A DNA stretch of 64,000 nucleotides, from NCBI RefSeq assembly GCF_016743815.1, contig NZ_CP061035.1:3226501-3290500 (forward strand), read 5' to 3'. The stretch comes from Sphingomonas aliaeris (GTDB taxonomy: Bacteria > Pseudomonadota > Alphaproteobacteria > Sphingomonadales > Sphingomonadaceae). A program made the translations under genes and the position numbers. This document shows, piece after piece, positions 36,042-44,988 of this stretch. The notes under the pieces are model-generated. The model worked only from the letters and a program-made list of their open reading frames with translations, was not told the origin of the DNA and ran no database searches. Each line of letters starts with the position of its first letter. Within the stretch, counting starts at the first letter, position 1.

Positions 36042-36521
36042 ATGCGTGCATCCAATCTGGTCCTGTTGAGCGGCGTGCTGGCCGGCCCCGCCGTCGCGGG
36101 GACGATCACCGTCACCGTGCCCGCGATCAAGGTGGCCGAATATCACCGCCCGTATGTCGCGGTCTGGCTGGAGCCGGTCGGCGGCGGCGCGGCGCGCACG
36201 ATCGCCTTGTGGTACGAGACGAAAAAGACCGGCAAGGATGCGGGCACCAAGTATCTCGCCGACCTGCGGGCGTGGTGGCGCAAGGGCGGGCGCACGATGA
36301 CCGTACCGGCGGACGGCGTCAGCGGTGCGACGCGCGCGCCGGGCACGTACAAGATCGCGCTGCCCGCCAACATCAAGCCGGGCCAGTATGTGCTGAACGT
36401 CGAGGCCGCGCGCGAGACCGGCGGACGCGAACTCGTCACCATGCCGCTGACCGTACCCAATCCGAATGCGAAGGGCTCGGGCAAGTCCGAACTCGGCGCC
36501 GTCACCGTTTCCGCTCGCTGA
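36042..36521 (+). CDS. DUF2271 periplasmic protein with possible flavinylation motif
   Basis: The 159-residue protein has a signal peptide (about 1-19, ending VAG) and the DUF2271 domain (RPYVAVWLEPVGGGAARTIA, DLRAWWRKGG, GTYKIALPANIKPGQY). Residues 91-97 read DGVSGAT, which fits the Dx(x)SGAT pattern in which ApbE attaches FMN to the threonine. An ApbE gene lies two genes downstream. DUF2271 proteins are small electron carriers or partners in flavin-based envelope redox systems, as I recall; the role here is inferred. Confidence 0.82.
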   Translation: MRASNLVLLSGVLAGPAVAGTITVTVPAIKVAEYHRPYVAVWLEPVGGGAARTIALWYETKKTGKDAGTKYLADLRAWWRKGGRTMTVPADGVSGATRAPGTYKIALPANIKPGQYVLNVEAARETGGRELVTMPLTVPNPNAKGSGKSELGAVTVSAR

Positions 36522-36534
36522 AAGGAGCCGCATC

Positions 36535-37374
36535 ATGAAGCGTTTCACCACTCGCCTGATCGCCGCCGCCGCGCTCGTCTCCGTGCCCGCGATGCTCTCC
36601 GCCCACCGCCAGTGGCTGCTGCCGTCGGGAACCGTCTTCTCGGGTGAGGATGCCTGGGCGACGATCGATGCCGCCGTGTCGAACGACCTGTTCTTCGCGG
36701 ATCATCAGCCGATGCGGCTGACCGGCGTGAAGGTGTGGCAACCCGATGGCAGCGAGGGCAAGCTGCAGAATCCATCGACCGGCCGCTATCGCTCGGTGTT
36801 CGACGTGCAGCTGGACAGACCGGGGACATGGAAGGTCGGCACCGCAATGTCGGGCGTGATGGGCAGCTTCATGGTCGATGGCGTCGAAAAGCGCATCGGT
36901 GGTCGTGGTGGCCCGCCGCGCCCCGGCCAGCCCGCGCCGCTGACCGTTGCGGACATTCCCGCCAATGCGACCGACGTGAAGCTGACCGAGACGTCGGCGC
37001 GGAACGAGGTGTTCCTGACCTCCGGCGCGCCGACCAGGACGGTGTTCGCGCCGACCGGCAAAGGGCTGGAATTCGCGCCCGTGACGCATCCCGACGAACT
37101 CGTCGCGGGCGAGACGGCGAAGTTCAAGTTCCTGATCGACGGCAAGCCCGCTGCCGGTCTGAAGGTGACGGTGATCCCGGGCGGCAAGCGCTATCGCAAC
37201 GACGAGGGCGCGGTGGAACTGACGACGGGGGCGGACGGCATGCTCGATGTGAAATGGCCGACCGCGGGCATGTACTGGCTGAACGCCACCGCGACCGACG
37301 ACAAGGCGACGACGCCGCGCGCGACGCAGCGGCGGATGAGCTATACGACCACGGTCGAGGTTATGACGCCCTGA
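36535..37374 (+). CDS. DUF4198 periplasmic protein
   Basis: This 279-residue protein begins MKRFTTRLIAAAALVSVPAM with signal cleavage near LSA, then HRQWLLPSGTVFSGEDAWAT, the typical mature start of DUF4198 (NikM-like) proteins, which carry N-terminal His as a possible metal ligand. The C-terminal half is Ig-like (GLKVTVIPGGKRYRNDEGAV). The family is linked with transition-metal or redox functions. It follows the DUF2271 gene by 13 bases with an AAAGGAG ribosome site, so it is cotranscribed. Confidence 0.85.
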   Translation: MKRFTTRLIAAAALVSVPAMLSAHRQWLLPSGTVFSGEDAWATIDAAVSNDLFFADHQPMRLTGVKVWQPDGSEGKLQNPSTGRYRSVFDVQLDRPGTWKVGTAMSGVMGSFMVDGVEKRIGGRGGPPRPGQPAPLTVADIPANATDVKLTETSARNEVFLTSGAPTRTVFAPTGKGLEFAPVTHPDELVAGETAKFKFLIDGKPAAGLKVTVIPGGKRYRNDEGAVELTTGADGMLDVKWPTAGMYWLNATATDDKATTPRATQRRMSYTTTVEVMTP

Positions 37375-37390
37375 CCGCGAACCGGCGCGG

Positions 37391-38412
37391 ATGATGCCGG
37401 ACGAGCCGGAACACGGGGGCGCGCGCGGGGCCGAGCCGCGTATCGCCCTGCCCCGCTCGATCTCGCCCGACGCATTCGCCGGCCTGTCGCCCGATGCGCG
37501 GATCACCGGGCTGGGCGGCGAGACAATGGGCACGGGCTGGACGGTGCGCGCCATCCTTCCCGATGGCACGACCGCGACGGGTGTGCGGACCGCGATCGTC
37601 GCGCGGCTGGAGGGCATCGTGGCCGAGATGAGCCACTGGTCGCCGGCGTCTTTGCTGTCGCGGTTCAACCGGTCGGCGGCGGGTAGCTGGACGACGCTGC
37701 CGCCGGACTTCGCGCGCGTGATGGCGGAAGGGCTGGCGATCGCGGAGGCGAGCGGCGGCGCGTTCGATCCGACGATCGGGCGGCTGGTGGATCTGCACGG
37801 CTTCGGTCCGGTGCCGGCCGATCGCCCGGCCGACGCGGCGCAGGTCGCGCGCGCGCTGGGTGACGGCGGATGGCGGCGGCTGGACTTTACGCCGACCGAC
37901 CGGCGGTTGCGGCAGCCGGGGGCCTTTCGCTCGACCTGTCGGGCATCGCGAAGGGCTATGCGGTCGATGCCGTGGCCGATCTGCTCGCCGCGTCGGGCAT
38001 CGCGCATGCACTGGTCGAGATCGGCGGCGAGCTGGTCGGGCGCGGGGTGCGGCCGGACGGGCAGCCGTGGTGGGTCGATCTGGAAGTCCCGCCCGGGCTG
38101 ACGCTGGCGCCGTTCCGGGTCGCGCTGCACGGGCTGGCGGTCGCCACATCGGGCGATTATCGCCGCGGCGAACATACGATCGATCCGCGGACGGGCTATC
38201 CCGTCGTCGATCCCGTTGCCTCGGTCAGCGTCATCCACCGTTCCGCGCTGGCGGCGGATGCATGGGCCACCGCGCTGACGGTGCTGGGTGTCCATGAGGG
38301 CATCGCGATGGCCGAGCGGGAAGGTCTCGCCGCGCGACTGGTGACGGTGCGGGGCGGCGTTGCGGTCGAGCATATCACGCCGGCGCTGGCCGAAATGCTG
38401 GCCGACGATTGA
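37391..38412 (+). pseudogene. apbE: ApbE-type FAD:protein FMN transferase, frame break at 37918-37922
   Basis: The first part (from ATG 37391) has ETMGTGWTVRA, MSHWSPASLLSRFNRS and GAFDPTIGRLVDLHGFGP; the second part, in another frame, has LDLSGIAKGYAVDAVADLL, ALVEIGGELVGRG and DPRTGYPVVDPVASVSV with AADAWATALTVLG. These are the FAD and magnesium-binding motifs of ApbE. Adding one G to the run of five at 37918-37922 joins them into 340 residues. The enzyme would attach FMN to a threonine in exported proteins such as the DUF2271 gene product. Sequencing error is likely, since both halves are well preserved. Confidence 0.88.
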
Positions 38413-38445
38413 TTGTCGCGGGGCGCTGGCGCAGCGTCGGCCACG

Positions 38446-38817
38446 ATGCGTACGAAACTGTATTTCGACGGCGGATGCCGCCCGAACCCCGGCACGATGG
38501 AAATCGCGGTCGTCGTCGGCGGCAAGGCGCACGTCCTGCCAGACATGGGCACCGGCTCCAGCATGGATGCGGAATGGCTCGCTTTGATCCACGCGCTCCG
38601 GCTGGCGCAAGACCTTGGACTGGCCGACTTCGTCCTGCTGGGCGATTCCGCGGCGGTGATCGGACAGGCGAACGGAAGCCTGAAATGCCGGGGTGCCGGC
38701 CTGCGGCACATGGCCGAGTTCCGCGCGCTGGCCGGGGATCGTCCGCCGGCAATCCGCTATATCAAGCGATCGCAGAACCTTGCCGGCATCGCGCTCGCCC
38801 GGCTGCACGGTCGCTGA
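38446..38817 (+). CDS. RNase H-like protein
   Basis: The 123-residue protein has the RNase H fold motifs: YFDGGCRPNPGTMEIA with the first Asp, SSMDAEWLALIHALRLA with the Glu and LLGDSAAVIGQANG with the second Asp. It lacks the basic handle of E. coli RNase HI and is short, so it is the RnhA-like form found in many bacteria and archaea. It should cut RNA in RNA-DNA hybrids, but activity is not certain. It converges with ccmB, with no gap. Confidence 0.82.
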   Translation: MRTKLYFDGGCRPNPGTMEIAVVVGGKAHVLPDMGTGSSMDAEWLALIHALRLAQDLGLADFVLLGDSAAVIGQANGSLKCRGAGLRHMAEFRALAGDRPPAIRYIKRSQNLAGIALARLHGR

Positions 38818-39477
38818 TCAATCGATCGCGGCCCGCATCGCCGCGCCCGCGACGAACGGCGCGCCCGCGAGGAACAACAGGCTGATCGCGCCGAGCAGTT
38901 TGAGCGCACCCGCCGCGCCACCCGCCGTTCCGCCGTCGATCGATCCGGCACCGAAGATCAGCAAGGGAACCGCGAGCGGCAACATCACCAGCCCGGCCAC
39001 CGCCCCCGCCCCGCGCACCCCGGCGACCAATGCCGATGTCGCGACGGCAAGCGCGGCGAGACCCGGCGTGCCGATCGCCAACCCGATCTCGACCGCGAGC
39101 AACGTATCCCCCGGCAGCCCGAGCAACCCCGCCGCAGCCACCGCCGCCAGCATCAATGGCGGACCGAAACCGATCCAGTGCGCGACGACCTTCGCCGCCG
39201 CGACGCCCGCCATGCTCACCCCGCGGACCGCAAGCTGATCCAGCACCCCCGCATCCGCATCGGGTGCGATCAGCCGTTCGACCGGCAACAAGGCCGCGAG
39301 CAACGCCGCCGCCCAGATGACGCCCCCGCCGACGCGCGCCAGCAACGTCGCATCCGGCCCGATCGCGAAGGGAAACAGGATCGTCGCAAGCAGGAAGAAC
39401 GCCACGACCATAGTAACCCCGCCACCCGACCAGGCCCGGCGCACGTCGCGCGCGATCAAAGCGAACGCGATGCTCAA
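38818..39477 (-). CDS. ccmB: Heme exporter membrane subunit CcmB
   Basis: This 219-residue protein has six membrane helices and the family features of CcmB: LIARDVRRAWSGGG at the start, ATILFPFAIGPD, LDQLAVRGVSMAGVAAAKVV and PLAVPLLIFGAG. With CcmA it forms the ABC unit used in cytochrome c maturation. The TTG start at 39477 overlaps the ccmA stop (TTGA). No ccmC follows: the next gene is the convergent RNase H-like gene. Confidence 0.9.
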   Translation of the reverse strand: MSIAFALIARDVRRAWSGGGVTMVVAFFLLATILFPFAIGPDATLLARVGGGVIWAAALLAALLPVERLIAPDADAGVLDQLAVRGVSMAGVAAAKVVAHWIGFGPPLMLAAVAAAGLLGLPGDTLLAVEIGLAIGTPGLAALAVATSALVAGVRGAGAVAGLVMLPLAVPLLIFGAGSIDGGTAGGAAGALKLLGAISLLFLAGAPFVAGAAMRAAID

Positions 39478-40055
39478 CGGACCGGCCCGAGCGCGATGCG
39501 GCGGGCGGACTGGATCGCGATCGGCGTATGCGTCGCGACCAGCGCGATCCCGCCCCGAGCGCGGTGGACGACGATCGCCGCCTCCAGCATCGCCACCGCG
39601 CTTTCGTCCAGCCCGTTGGCGGGTTCGTCGAGCAGCCACACATCCGCCCCGCTCGCCACGATACGCGCCAGCCCGGCGCGCCGCCGCTGCCCGGTGGACA
39701 GCAGGCGCACGGGAATCGCGGCGATCGGCATCAGGTCGAACGCCGCCATCGCTTCTTCCAGCATGTCGGCGCGGCCGTCGATACCGGCCCAGAAACCAAG
39801 CGCGCGGACGAGCGTCAGATCCCGGTCGAGCGCGCTGGATTCCCCCAGCAACGCTCGCCGGCCCGATGCGTGGACGACACCGTCGGCGGGCGCGAGCAAT
39901 CCGGCCGCGATCCGCACGAGGCTGGATTTGCCGACACCATTCGGCCCGGAAACCACGCCCGCATCGCCGGGGTTCAGGTCGAAGGACAGGTTGGCGAAGA
40001 CCGTCCTGCCGCCCCGCATGCACGCGACGCCGTCGAACGCGAGCGCCGCCGTCAA
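39474..40055 (-). CDS. ccmA: Heme exporter ATP-binding subunit CcmA
   Basis: This 193-residue ABC ATPase has Walker A GPNGVGKSSL, signature LLSTGQRRRAGLARI, Walker B VWLLDEPANGLD and switch His in VATHTP, all in the short CcmA form. It powers the CcmABCD complex that releases heme-charged CcmE for cytochrome c assembly. The TTG start at 40055 overlaps the stop of the metallopeptidase gene (TTGA). Confidence 0.92.
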   Translation of the reverse strand: MTAALAFDGVACMRGGRTVFANLSFDLNPGDAGVVSGPNGVGKSSLVRIAAGLLAPADGVVHASGRRALLGESSALDRDLTLVRALGFWAGIDGRADMLEEAMAAFDLMPIAAIPVRLLSTGQRRRAGLARIVASGADVWLLDEPANGLDESAVAMLEAAIVVHRARGGIALVATHTPIAIQSARRIALGPVR

Positions 40056-40468
40056 GCGACCGAATCCTCCAGCGCATGCATATCGTCGTCCGACAGGCCG
40101 AAATGGTGTCCGATCTCATGGATCATCACATGCGAGACGAGATCGCCGAGCGTTACATTGGTCTCGATCCATTCCTCCAGGATCGCGCGGCGATACAGAT
40201 GGATGCGATCCGGCACCGCGCCGGAATCGCTGGACGATTTCTCGCCCACCGGACGGCCGTGATAGATGCCGCTCAGGTCCAGCGGATGTTCGATCCCCAG
40301 CGCCGCCAGCGTCTCGTCATCCGCGAAATCCTCGACGATCAGCACGACCTCGCCCAGATGCGCGCGGAATTCGGGCGGCAAAGCTTCCAGCGTCGCCAAG
40401 GCGATATCCTCGATCGCCTGTGCTGTCGGCGCGAGTGTTTGATCCGGGGCGGCCATGCGATATGCCAT
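40052..40468 (-). CDS. Small zincin-like metallopeptidase family protein
   Basis: The 138-residue protein ends in VMIHEIGHHFGLSDDDMHAL, an HExxH zinc site with a following His, and contains LSGIYHGRPVGEKS and PDRIHLYRRAILEEW. These belong to the short metallopeptidase family common next to ccmA in Alphaproteobacteria. A second start at 40456 would remove four residues. Substrate unknown; coupling to ccmA suggests shared expression only. Confidence 0.85.
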   Translation of the reverse strand: MAYRMAAPDQTLAPTAQAIEDIALATLEALPPEFRAHLGEVVLIVEDFADDETLAALGIEHPLDLSGIYHGRPVGEKSSSDSGAVPDRIHLYRRAILEEWIETNVTLGDLVSHVMIHEIGHHFGLSDDDMHALEDSVA

Positions 40469-40506
40469 AAGCCGAAGGCGCGCGTCGCGCCAGCAGGAGG
40501 ACGGAC

Positions 40507-40800
40507 ATGGCCATCGAACCGCTGAGCGAGGAAGAGCGCGCCGAAGCCCTGGATGCGCTGGACGAGTGGGATTATGACGAAGCGCGCGACGCGATCACGC
40601 GCACGCTCACGTTCAAGGATTTCAGCGAGGCGTTCGCCTTCATGACGCGCGTCGCCCTGCTCGCCGAGAAAGCAGACCATCATCCCGAATGGTCGAACGT
40701 ATGGAACCGCGTCGAGATATTGCTGACGACGCACGATGCCGGCGGACTCTCCCACCGCGACGTCGACATGGCCGAAGCGATCGACGCGCTGGTGGAGTGA
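40507..40800 (+). CDS. phhB: Pterin-4-alpha-carbinolamine dehydratase
   Basis: The 97-residue protein recycles oxidised pterin cofactor. [20 protein letters not shown] holds the conserved His-His and Trp, and [16 protein letters not shown] the closing helix. A GGAGGA ribosome site precedes the ATG. Divergent from the metallopeptidase gene. Confidence 0.95.
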   Translation: MAIEPLSEEERAEALDALDEWDYDEARDAITRTLTFKDFSEAFAFMTRVALLAEKADHHPEWSNVWNRVEILLTTHDAGGLSHRDVDMAEAIDALVE

Positions 40801-40803
40801 AGC

Positions 40804-40827
40804 GCGCCGGGGGTTCGGCCCCGGCGC
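40804..40827. terminator. Shared hairpin between convergent genes
   Basis: GCGCCGGGG and CCCCGGCGC form a perfect nine-base stem with loop GTTCGG between phhB and the convergent GloVer-repeat gene. No T run follows on either side, so termination strength is uncertain. Confidence 0.5.
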
Positions 40828-40834
40828 CTCGATG

Positions 40835-42113
40835 TCAGGCCGCGACCGCGATGCCGCTATGACGACGGCGGCGGAGATTGCCGCCCAACAGTCCGAAGCC
40901 GATCATCATCATCGCCCAGCTCGCCGGTTCGGGCACGGCCGCTGCCGCCGTCACGAAGCCGGCGTCGCTCAGCCGGAAAACCGTGCCGCGGTTGATCGAT
41001 CCGCCGCGCCATGTCGTGCCGTACAGATTGCCCTTCGCGTCGGCGACCAGACCCTCGGCATTGTATGGGCCGCGCCCCTCCGGCTGGCCGCTGAAGCTTG
41101 CCAGCGTGACGATAGCATTGGTGCCCGCATCGATCCGGAAGATCGTTCCGTTATTGGATGTGCCGCCCGAAAAGGTCGTGCCGAACAGATTGCCGACCGC
41201 ATCCATGATCAGCCCGGAATAGGGATTGGCCGGGTTGGGATTGCCGAACCCGAATTCCGCGATGCTGGTGATGGTGCTGGTGCCCGCATCGATCCGGAAG
41301 ACGTTGCCGCTGCCCCGTCCACCGTTGACCGTCGTGCCGTACAGATTGCCGGCATCGTCCAGCAACAGCCCGCCATTGGGGGTGTATCCGGTGGTATTGG
41401 TAAAGTTGGCCACAGTCGACACGGCGTTGGTTCCGGCGGCGACCTTGAAGATGGTACCCCGCCCATTCGTCCCGCCGGTCGATGCCGTTCCGAAGAGATT
41501 GCCGTCCTTGTCGAGCACCAGCGGCGCATAGGGCATCGATCCGTTGGGGCCGGTGAAGCTCGCCAACGTGGTGATCGACGTCGCGCCCGCGGCGAGCCGG
41601 AACACGGTGCCCTGATTCTGTCTGACCACCGGACGCCGTCGTCCCGTAGATGTTGCCTGCCGCGTCCAACGTCACGCGACCCCAGGGATTTGCGCCGTCG
41701 CCGTTTCTGAAAGCGGCCAGCGTCGTGATCGTGTTCGTCCCCGCGGCGATCCGGTATATCGTTCCCAATCCGCCCGCACCGCCGGTCTGCGTCGCGCCGT
41801 ACAGATTGCCGGCGGCGTCCATCGCGACCCCGCCGATCGGGCCCGCGCCATTCGTTCCGTTGAACCGTGCGATCGTCGTCATCGTGCTGGTTCCGACGTC
41901 GATCTTGAACACGACGCCCGACGTGTTGATACCGCCCTGGCTCGCCCCGCCATAGATATTGCCTGCGGCATCGATGGTCAGCCCGCCACGCGGCGATGCG
42001 CAGTTATTATTGTCGAAGCTGGCGAGCGTGACGAGCGTCGCCGCGGAGGCGGGCACGGCAGCCAGCAAAGCGAGCCCTGTTGCCGCGGCGGCGATGGTCG
42101 ATATGATCTTCAT
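40835..42113 (-). pseudogene. GloVer-repeat PEPxxWA-CTERM secreted protein, frame break near 41625
   Basis: The ATG at 42113 opens MKIISTIAAAATGLALLAAV with a signal peptide. About eight repeats follow, each like GTIYRIAAGTNTITTLAAF plus DAAGNIYGTT-GG, the Gloeobacter/Verrucomicrobium-type repeat that forms a propeller. The protein ends VPEPASWAMMMIGFGLLGGN plus an Arg tail, a PEPxxWA-CTERM signal. Two frames are needed: they meet near 41621-41628, in the repeat that should read ASGG-x4-GTVFRL. Removing one base gives 425 residues. It would be exported and handled by an exosortase. Confidence 0.75.
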
Positions 42114-42714
42114 GAATTTTCCCCTGTTGCCCTGATCGGTGACATCACGCCGAGGCCATGCGGCAGGGCCGCGATCCGGCGGCGAGATCACCGGATCACG
42201 TGCGCCCGTCGGCATCCGCGTAAACGTTAACGGCGCGTTTAGAGTCCCGTGCGGGGATCGGCGTAGGTCATCGACCTACACGGCGCGAAATTAGCTTGCG
42301 GGCGCGGGGGGCGGGGGGCGGGGATTAGGCCGCGGGAGCGTCGGAAGAATGAACCGTCGCATTGCAACTCGTATGGCGAAAACGACCGACGCTGTGGTGG
42401 ATTGAAGCGGCAAGACGATGCGACAGCCGTTGGTCCTTCCCTTTTCTACGTCGCCAAGCTTCGGTTTTGGGAATGAGCAAATGGGAACAGGTTTCGGGAA
42501 AGCGGAGATCTCGGATGGCCGCGAGCTATCATGGCAGGGTGGTTCTCGCCGAACGACGTTCCTTTTGGGCAAGCTGGAATGACCGCTAACGCCCAAAACC
42601 GGACGGTCAGGCTGCCTGATGGCCATCCCGACAGCGGACGTTCGGTATCGACCTTGAGCAAGAACCCTGCGACTATCGACCTGCGAGATTTTGCGTCTCG
42701 ATCGGGAGCGGCAC
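42114..42714. other. Intergenic region with inverted repeat and G-rich tract
   Basis: No gene is recognisable in these 601 bases. They hold the perfect inverted repeat GTAGGTC-ATC-GACCTAC (42263-42279) about 150 bases ahead of the GloVer gene and a G-rich tract with four G runs (42300-42323) able to form a quadruplex on the plus strand. From about 42350 the base composition becomes clearly less GC-rich than the flanks. Confidence 0.5.
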
Positions 42715-43140
42715 GTGCTAGATTTTTTCCATAGGCTCCGGCGCAAGCAGGCCGCTGACTTCATCGAGGAGCGGCTTGAGTCCGTATCGGTGGATCTTCC
42801 TTACGAGCTTCAATCGAAAATTTTCGATCAGTTGGCGACGGTCAGCATCGCCGGCGCCGGGCTCTCCGTCACTTTGATCGGCAGTTTGCTCCAGAACGCA
42901 TCGCGCGTCGTGTGGCTGTCAGTGATCCTCTTTGGGTTAGCCGCAGTTACGTCAGTCAGTGGCAACGTTCGGCTAATCGACGGACTGACCCAGCGCCGGC
43001 CTGTCCTACGCCGCACCAAGCTGGACGTGCAGATCGCGATGGGCCTGATTGGAATGGCGATCGGGTTCCTGTGCATGAGCATGTATTACGAGGGCGATCG
43101 TGCACCAACGCAGGCCGCCAGCGTACAGCCGGAACGCTAA
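42715..43140 (+). CDS. Small membrane protein of unknown function (141 aa)
   Basis: The GTG at 42715 lies six bases after GGGAG and starts VLDFFHRLRRKQAADFIEER. Three hydrophobic stretches follow: LATVSIAGAGLSVTLIGSLL (about 41-62), VVWLSVILFGLAAVTSVSG (about 67-86) and IAMGLIGMAIGFLCMSMYY (about 105-125). The short GC-poorer codon use differs from the neighbours, so it may have been acquired. I do not recognise a family. Confidence 0.55.
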   Translation: MLDFFHRLRRKQAADFIEERLESVSVDLPYELQSKIFDQLATVSIAGAGLSVTLIGSLLQNASRVVWLSVILFGLAAVTSVSGNVRLIDGLTQRRPVLRRTKLDVQIAMGLIGMAIGFLCMSMYYEGDRAPTQAASVQPER

Positions 43141-43420
43141 AGCTGGGACGTTCGCTGACCACCAACTCCGGATATCACTGTCGTCGCAAAAGGCCGGACA
43201 TACGCGACGTTCGATAATCACATTTGTGCGACGCCGCTGAGCCGATAGTGACCTTTGGTAAGGACGAACGAACACAGTGCCATAAAGATTGGACGACTAA
43301 CGGAAAGGGTATGGAGCAGCTGATGACGCGCGGTGCCCAACTCGAACTACCTGGTGATCAGAGTGGCAGCGGCACCTTCTGTCGTCTCGCTCGTTCGGTT
43401 CAACCGTTCGGAGATGAATT

Positions 43421-43708
43421 ATGCGGATGATTGCCCTTACGATAGTGTGCATTGGCATGAGCACGGCGGCCGTTGCTCAGGATCTGAACACAAGTCCGCT
43501 CGACCATACCCCGGTCATAGCGCTGGGAGCCGCGGCTAATGCGCAAGCCCGAGACGTCGCTCGTACTAAGCGATCCACCCGTCGCGCATCTTCAGCGGTG
43601 AGCGATCGTCAGACCTGCCGCGAGCTTCCATCCTACCGCGCGAAACTTGGCGCGTCCGATCGACGGATCGTGAAGCTGACGCGCCTCTGTCGTGAGGCCG
43701 GGCTATGA
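43421..43708 (+). CDS. Small exported protein of unknown function (95 aa)
   Basis: The ATG at 43421 follows CGGAGATGAATT. MRMIALTIVCIGMSTAAVAQ is a clear signal peptide. The mature part of about 75 residues is basic and has two cysteines (RQTCRELPS and LTRLCREAG) that may form a disulfide. It lies in the lower-GC patch. Family not recognised. Confidence 0.55.
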   Translation: MRMIALTIVCIGMSTAAVAQDLNTSPLDHTPVIALGAAANAQARDVARTKRSTRRASSAVSDRQTCRELPSYRAKLGASDRRIVKLTRLCREAGL

Positions 43709-44054
43709 GGGGCATTGCTACGTGACCGGAAAGCGCCTCGAGCTGCGCTCTTCTGCGGCTTATGCCATATTGAAGCCTCACGTTTGGACGTCGTCGCCGG
43801 AAGCCAGCCTATTTGCCGGCTGACCAACGGCGGAAGCCGACGTCAGAGCCGAACTTCGAGCAAGCCCCCGCGAACGCCGAACATCCGCGATCCACGAATA
43901 TCCGACGCCGTCATGTCCTACACGCCCTCGGTCCGCTAACGCTGACTCCGCTCTTTCGCATTGCTGGATATCGCTCAGCCGCTCGTCGCATCCGGGTGCA
44001 TATCGTGTGACCTTGTGTGAACTTCGGCGCCACGGAGCGTCGTGATACGGGCCG
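43709..44054. other. Intergenic region, nothing recognisable
   Basis: The 346 bases between the small exported protein and the SDR gene carry no convincing gene, RNA or repeat. Composition remains below the window average until about 44030. Confidence 0.4.
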
Positions 44055-44855
44055 CTACCCCTCGCGCGTGGTGATTCCCCGGCGCATCATCTTGCGCAGC
44101 TTGCCCGGCATCCAGCGCGCGGCGAAGGCCATGCGGTGCGCGGTCTTGCCGACATAGGTGTGGACCTTGTCGCCATGCACCGCCGCCCAGGCCGCGAGCG
44201 CGACGTCTTCTGCAGAGGTCAGTTCCAGCCCCGCGCCGGTCACGGTCTCGCGGATCGAGTGATCCGATCCCCCGGCCGGGCCTTGCAGCAGCGGCGTGTC
44301 GATGAAGCTTGGGATGATCGAGCGCACCTTCACCCCGGCGCCCGCCCATTCGCCGTCCAGCGCCTCGGTCATCGCGCGGACGCCGAACTTGGTGGCGGAA
44401 TAGGGCGCGAGGCCGGCGGATCCGTAGATTGCCGATGCGCTCGCCGTGTTCAGCAGGCACGATCCCGGCGTCGCGGCGAGATAGGCATAGCCGATCCGCG
44501 CGCCGTTCAGCGCCCCGACCAGATTAATCGCGATGACGCGGTCGATCTCCTCGAAGCTGGTTTCGGCGAGCGGCCCGCCCGACCCGATCCCGGCATTGTT
44601 GAACAGGACGTCCAGCCGCCCGCCGGTCGTCGCGACGAACGCATCCAGGCTGGCGACCCAGGCCTCCCGGTCCCGCACGTCCATCGGATATGCGGACGAC
44701 ATTCCGGGCGGCAGCAGCGCCGCCGTCTCGGCCATTCCGGCGACGTTGACGTCGGCCAGCCCGACGCGCCAGCCACGCGCGGCGAACAGCTTGGCCGTCG
44801 CTTGCCCGATGCCCGATCCGCCGCCGGTGATGAAGATAGATTGCTGGTGCGCCAC
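44055..44855 (-). CDS. Short-chain dehydrogenase/reductase
   Basis: The GTG at 44855 follows AGGGGAT and starts VAHQQSIFITGGGSGIGQAT. The 266-residue protein has the cofactor motif TGGGSGIG, NNAG in DVLFNNAGIG, the catalytic Ser in LLNTASASAIYG and the YxxxK pair in YSATKFG. D41 after the second strand (LADVN) suggests NAD(H). The substrate is not evident. Single gene, divergent from the ABC transporter. Confidence 0.9.
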   Translation of the reverse strand: MAHQQSIFITGGGSGIGQATAKLFAARGWRVGLADVNVAGMAETAALLPPGMSSAYPMDVRDREAWVASLDAFVATTGGRLDVLFNNAGIGSGGPLAETSFEEIDRVIAINLVGALNGARIGYAYLAATPGSCLLNTASASAIYGSAGLAPYSATKFGVRAMTEALDGEWAGAGVKVRSIIPSFIDTPLLQGPAGGSDHSIRETVTGAGLELTSAEDVALAAWAAVHGDKVHTYVGKTAHRMAFAARWMPGKLRKMMRRGITTREG

Positions 44856-44988
44856 TGAAATCCCCTGCCCTTCGGTGTTTTTTCGACTGTGCGGTACGCC
44901 GGAGGCCACGGCAAGCCGTCCGCTCGTCGGCGCGGATTCGGGAAGGAGCGTTTGACGCCTGCCCCGCCCTCCCGCACAACCCGCCGCA

